DNA of 18,245 nucleotides from Betaproteobacteria bacterium (GTDB lineage Bacteria > Pseudomonadota > Gammaproteobacteria > Burkholderiales > JAHFRG01). The notes below the pieces were generated by a model, which had not been told where the DNA came from, did no database searches, and saw only the letters and a program-made list of their open reading frames with translations. The DNA is taken from the NCBI GenBank assembly GCA_023258935.1, contig JAHFRG010000022.1, positions 1-18,245 of the forward strand, written 5' to 3'. A program made the translations under genes and the position numbers. Position 1 is the first letter of the stretch, and every line of letters begins with the position of its first letter. Positions 15,994 to 18,245 of this stretch are shown here, one piece after another.

Positions 15994-16659
15994 GTGGCTG
16001 ACGCAAAAAAGATTTCTCAGGTCGGGGCGGACGTTGGTGCGTTGCTTCTTCCGGATGAACCGGAGCGCGCCACGAAGCCGGACGTCGTCAAGCTTCCAGT
16101 CCCCAAAACCGATATCGGCAAACCGCTGATGCAAGTGCTGAAGCTGCGGCATTCGTCGCGCGAGTTCAGCCAAAAGAAATTGCCGCTGCAGCTGCTCTCC
16201 AGTCTTCTGTGGGCAGCGTTCGGCGTAAACCGCGCGGAGACGGGAGGGCGTACTTCACCGTCGGCCCACGATTGGGAGGAGATCGACGTGTATGTTGCGA
16301 CTGCCGACGGCCTCTATGTCTACGATGCGCGCAAACACGCCTTGAAGCGCGTGCTGGCAAAAGACATCCGCCCGCAGACGGGGTTGCAGCCCTATGTTGC
16401 GGATGCGCCGATTAATCTGGTTTATGTGGCAGACCTTTCACGAATGGCCGAGGCTACACAAGAGGAGAAAGCTTATTACTCCGGCCCGGACGCCGGTTTC
16501 ATCGCTCAAAACGTATACCTGTTTTGCGCTTCGGAAGGGCTTGCAACGGTGGTGCGCGGATTAATAGACCGCCCTGCGCTCACAAAGCTGATGAAGCTCA
16601 CGCCAAACCAGCGGGTGGTGCTGGCACAAACTGTGGGCTACCCAGCCGGGACTTGTTGA
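15994..16659 (+). CDS. SagB/ThcOx-type nitroreductase-family flavoprotein
   Basis: This 221-residue protein belongs to the FMN-dependent nitroreductase fold, SagB/ThcOx-like branch. A polar N-terminal tail of about 45 residues comes first. The flavin-contact segment LRHSSREF follows (R52-F58), then AAFGVNR (75-80) with GRTSPSAHDWEEIDVYV (85-101), and a C-terminal segment VVLAQTVGYPAG. No signal peptide is seen. No cyclodehydratase or small precursor peptide lies nearby, so azole formation as in true SagB clusters is unlikely; reduction of an unknown small substrate is more plausible. The start is a GTG at 15994 with GGAGAA 5 nt upstream. It is the first gene after the two FNR boxes and the 20-bp palindrome, and is followed after 31 bp by the DksA-like gene. 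The family is well supported; the substrate is unknown. Confidence 0.85.
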   Translation: MADAKKISQVGADVGALLLPDEPERATKPDVVKLPVPKTDIGKPLMQVLKLRHSSREFSQKKLPLQLLSSLLWAAFGVNRAETGGRTSPSAHDWEEIDVYVATADGLYVYDARKHALKRVLAKDIRPQTGLQPYVADAPINLVYVADLSRMAEATQEEKAYYSGPDAGFIAQNVYLFCASEGLATVVRGLIDRPALTKLMKLTPNQRVVLAQTVGYPAGTC

Positions 16660-16690
16660 GCAATCAATCATAAACCGGTGTGGTATTGAT

Positions 16691-17086
16691 ATGGATGAGT
16701 TTAAACAAACACAGAATGCTCAATTGGCGCAATTGTTTGATACGCTCGATCACCAGGTGCGCGATGACATCGTTGCCACGCTGTTGCAATCGGGAGATCA
16801 GAGATACATCGATCTCGCCGGCATGGTGCACGATACAGGTGATGAGTCGGTAGCGGATGTACTGACTGAGCTCGACAACAAGCATGTCGATCGCAGCCTG
16901 CAGGAGCTGCACGAGATCGAGGTCGCGCGCAAACGGCTCGCAGAGGGAACTATCAACTGTTGCATTGAATGTGGTGGCGACATCGGCTTCAAGCGACTGC
17001 TTGCTTACCCGGTCGCAGTGCGTTGCATCGCTTGCCAAACTCAGTTTGAGAAAACCCACGCTCACGAGGCCACTCCACGGATGTAA
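16691..17086 (+). CDS. Short DksA/TraR-type zinc-finger protein
   Basis: This 131-residue protein has the DksA/TraR layout: an N-terminal helical hairpin, then a four-cysteine zinc finger with CIEC (C91, C94) and CIAC (C112, C115) enclosing GGDIGFKRLLAYPVAVR. DksA-type proteins enter the RNA polymerase secondary channel and change promoter output, often with ppGpp. The coiled-coil tip reads D48-T-G-D51-E-S53. E. coli DksA has DxxDxA, so both acidic residues are kept while the tip alanine is serine. At 131 residues it is somewhat shorter than E. coli DksA (151) and much longer than TraR (about 73). The ATG at 16691 has only a weak GGTGTGG-like sequence upstream. It lies 31 bp after the nitroreductase stop and 6 bp before the polX start, so it is probably in the same FNR-linked transcript. 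A general housekeeping DksA role is less likely but not excluded. Confidence 0.87.
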   Translation: MDEFKQTQNAQLAQLFDTLDHQVRDDIVATLLQSGDQRYIDLAGMVHDTGDESVADVLTELDNKHVDRSLQELHEIEVARKRLAEGTINCCIECGGDIGFKRLLAYPVAVRCIACQTQFEKTHAHEATPRM

Positions 17087-17092
17087 TAAATC

Positions 17093-18245
17093 ATGCCGGT
17101 CCACAACGCGGACATCGCGGCAATCTTCGAGGAGATAGCGGATCTGCTGGAAATCCGCGGTAATAACCCGTTCCGCATTCGCGCCTACCGTAACGCCGCG
17201 CGCAGCGTCGGCGAATTCGGGCGCGAGTTTAAAACCCTGATCGAATCCGGGGCGGAGCTGCCGAAGCTGCCCGGAATCGGCGCCGACCTGACCGCTAAGA
17301 TTCACGAGATAGTCACCACCGGGCACTGCGCAACGCTCGACAAGCTGCGCAAGGAAATGCCGCCTGCGATTACCGAACTGCTGCGCGTTCCAGGTCTCGG
17401 CCCAAAACGCGTACAGACGCTTAATCGCGAGCTCGGCGTTGCAACCGTGGCGCAGCTCAAGCTGGCGGCACGCTCCGGGCGCATCCGTGACATTGCCGGG
17501 TTCGGCATAAAGACCGAGCAGCGCATTCTTGAAGCGCTGGAAGCTCATGCGGAGCAAGCACAACGCGTCAAGCTCCCGGTGGCGGCCCAGTATGCCGAGG
17601 CGCTGGTCGATTATCTGAAGCGCGTGCGCGGCGTTAAGCAGGTGGTGGTCGCGGGCAGCTACCGCCGCATGAAGGAGACGGTTGGCGATCTGGATATTCT
17701 GGTGACCGCTCAGGCGGGCGGCGCAGTGATGGAGCGTTTTACTGCGTATGACGAAGTGCGCAAAGTGCTGGAGCAGGGAGAAACCCGCTGCAGTGTCGTG
17801 CTGAAGAGCGGGCTGCAAGTTGATTTGCGTCTGGTGCCCGAGGAAAGCTACGGAGCGGCGCTGTATTATTTCACCGGCTCGAAAGCGCACAACATCGCGG
17901 TGCGCCGCCTGGCGCAGTCGCAAGGGCTCAAGATCAACGAGTATGGTGTGTTCAAGGGGGAGCGGCGCGTGGCGGGCGATACCGAAGAATCGGTTTTCGC
18001 TGCGGTCGGATTGCCATTTATCGCGCCGGAGTTGCGCGAGGATCGCGGCGAAATCGAGGCTGCGCGCGCCGGCCGCCTCCCGCAACTCATCACGCTTGCC
18101 GATCTGCGTGGCGACCTGCACATGCATACCAAGGCTTCCGACGGGCGCAATACCATCCGCGAGATGGCACATGCCGCAAAGGCCCAGGGGCTGAGCTATA
18201 TCGCCATCACCGAACATTCGCGCCGGCTGGCGGTGACGCGCGGTC
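17093..18245 (+). CDS. polX: DNA polymerase X family protein with PHP domain (5' part, runs off the right edge)
   Basis: No stop is reached before the window end, so only the first 384 residues are seen; bacterial PolX proteins are usually about 570. The start is the ATG at 17093, 6 bp after the DksA-like stop, with no clear Shine-Dalgarno of its own, suggesting translational coupling. Visible parts in order: an 8-kDa-type domain (IRGNNPFRIRAYRNAARSV, about 21-39), a first helix-hairpin-helix LPGIGADL (59-66), a second HhH VPGLGPKR (99-106), the nucleotidyltransferase segment AGSYRR with GDLDIL (catalytic D199 and D201), and the third aspartate in QVDLRL (D244). The PHP nuclease domain then begins with DLHMHT (metal ligands H343 and H345). 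Such enzymes fill short gaps in DNA repair, and the PHP domain gives 3'-5' exonuclease or related nuclease activity. All polymerase aspartates are present. Confidence 0.93.
   Translation, partial: MPVHNADIAAIFEEIADLLEIRGNNPFRIRAYRNAARSVGEFGREFKTLIESGAELPKLPGIGADLTAKIHEIVTTGHCATLDKLRKEMPPAITELLRVPGLGPKRVQTLNRELGVATVAQLKLAARSGRIRDIAGFGIKTEQRILEALEAHAEQAQRVKLPVAAQYAEALVDYLKRVRGVKQVVVAGSYRRMKETVGDLDILVTAQAGGAVMERFTAYDEVRKVLEQGETRCSVVLKSGLQVDLRLVPEESYGAALYYFTGSKAHNIAVRRLAQSQGLKINEYGVFKGERRVAGDTEESVFAAVGLPFIAPELREDRGEIEAARAGRLPQLITLADLRGDLHMHTKASDGRNTIREMAHAAKAQGLSYIAITEHSRRLAVTRG

Noticed and set aside
15994..16659. Possible azole-modified peptide (SagB-type) biosynthetic cluster
   Set aside because: Neighbouring genes include no YcaO cyclodehydratase and no short precursor peptide, so the nitroreductase stands without its usual RiPP partners.
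16656..16667. FNR-like TTGAG...ATCAA in front of the DksA-like gene
   Set aside because: The half-sites are separated by only 2 bases instead of 4, so it cannot bind an FNR dimer in the usual way.
16664..18217. A 517-codon open frame on the - strand
   Set aside because: It is antisense to the DksA-like and polX genes, whose zinc-finger cysteines and catalytic aspartates are clear. The minus-strand product resembles no family.

Overview
The window is a GC-rich, gene-dense stretch of a bacterial chromosome. The gene set, the FNR/Anr-type boxes and the protein sequences suggest a proteobacterium, most likely a betaproteobacterium; this is my impression from the proteins, and no rRNA or marker gene fixes it. 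I see no tRNA, rRNA, IS element, CRISPR array or phage gene.

Positions 1-13159 hold an almost complete glycogen/alpha-glucan cycle. In order: glgP (alpha-glucan phosphorylase, +); glgA (glycogen synthase, -, convergent with glgP); glk (glucokinase, +, divergent from glgA); a small DUF2934 gene (+); glgB (branching enzyme, -, convergent with the DUF2934 gene); then, divergent from glgB, a tight + strand run of glgC (ADP-glucose pyrophosphorylase) and two different GH57 alpha-glucan-active enzymes. One GH57 protein is amylopullulanase-like and the other is 4-alpha-glucanotransferase-like. They may do the debranching and chain-transfer work usually done by GlgX and MalQ, neither of which is present here. 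ppsA (PEP synthase) follows at 13210 and links pyruvate to gluconeogenic supply of hexose phosphate.

A 348-base gene-free stretch (15646-15993) follows ppsA and is the most information-rich non-coding part of the window. It carries two perfect FNR-type boxes 64 bp apart and a perfect 20-bp palindrome lying over the inferred -10 region. Downstream is a tight + strand run: a SagB/ThcOx-type nitroreductase, a short DksA/TraR-type zinc-finger protein, and a family X DNA polymerase with a PHP domain that runs off the right edge.

A third FNR-type box lies upstream of the DUF2934 gene, at the same distance (28.5 bp, box centre to first base of the -10) as at the nitroreductase promoter and with the same CCAG centre. 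The two promoters therefore look like a matched pair of oxygen-responsive class II promoters placed inside and at the edge of a glycogen/PEP synthase block. Glucose storage and release, PEP synthesis, a flavin reductase and a stringent-response-type regulator may together serve survival under low oxygen. That link is inference; the promoter geometry is visible in the sequence.
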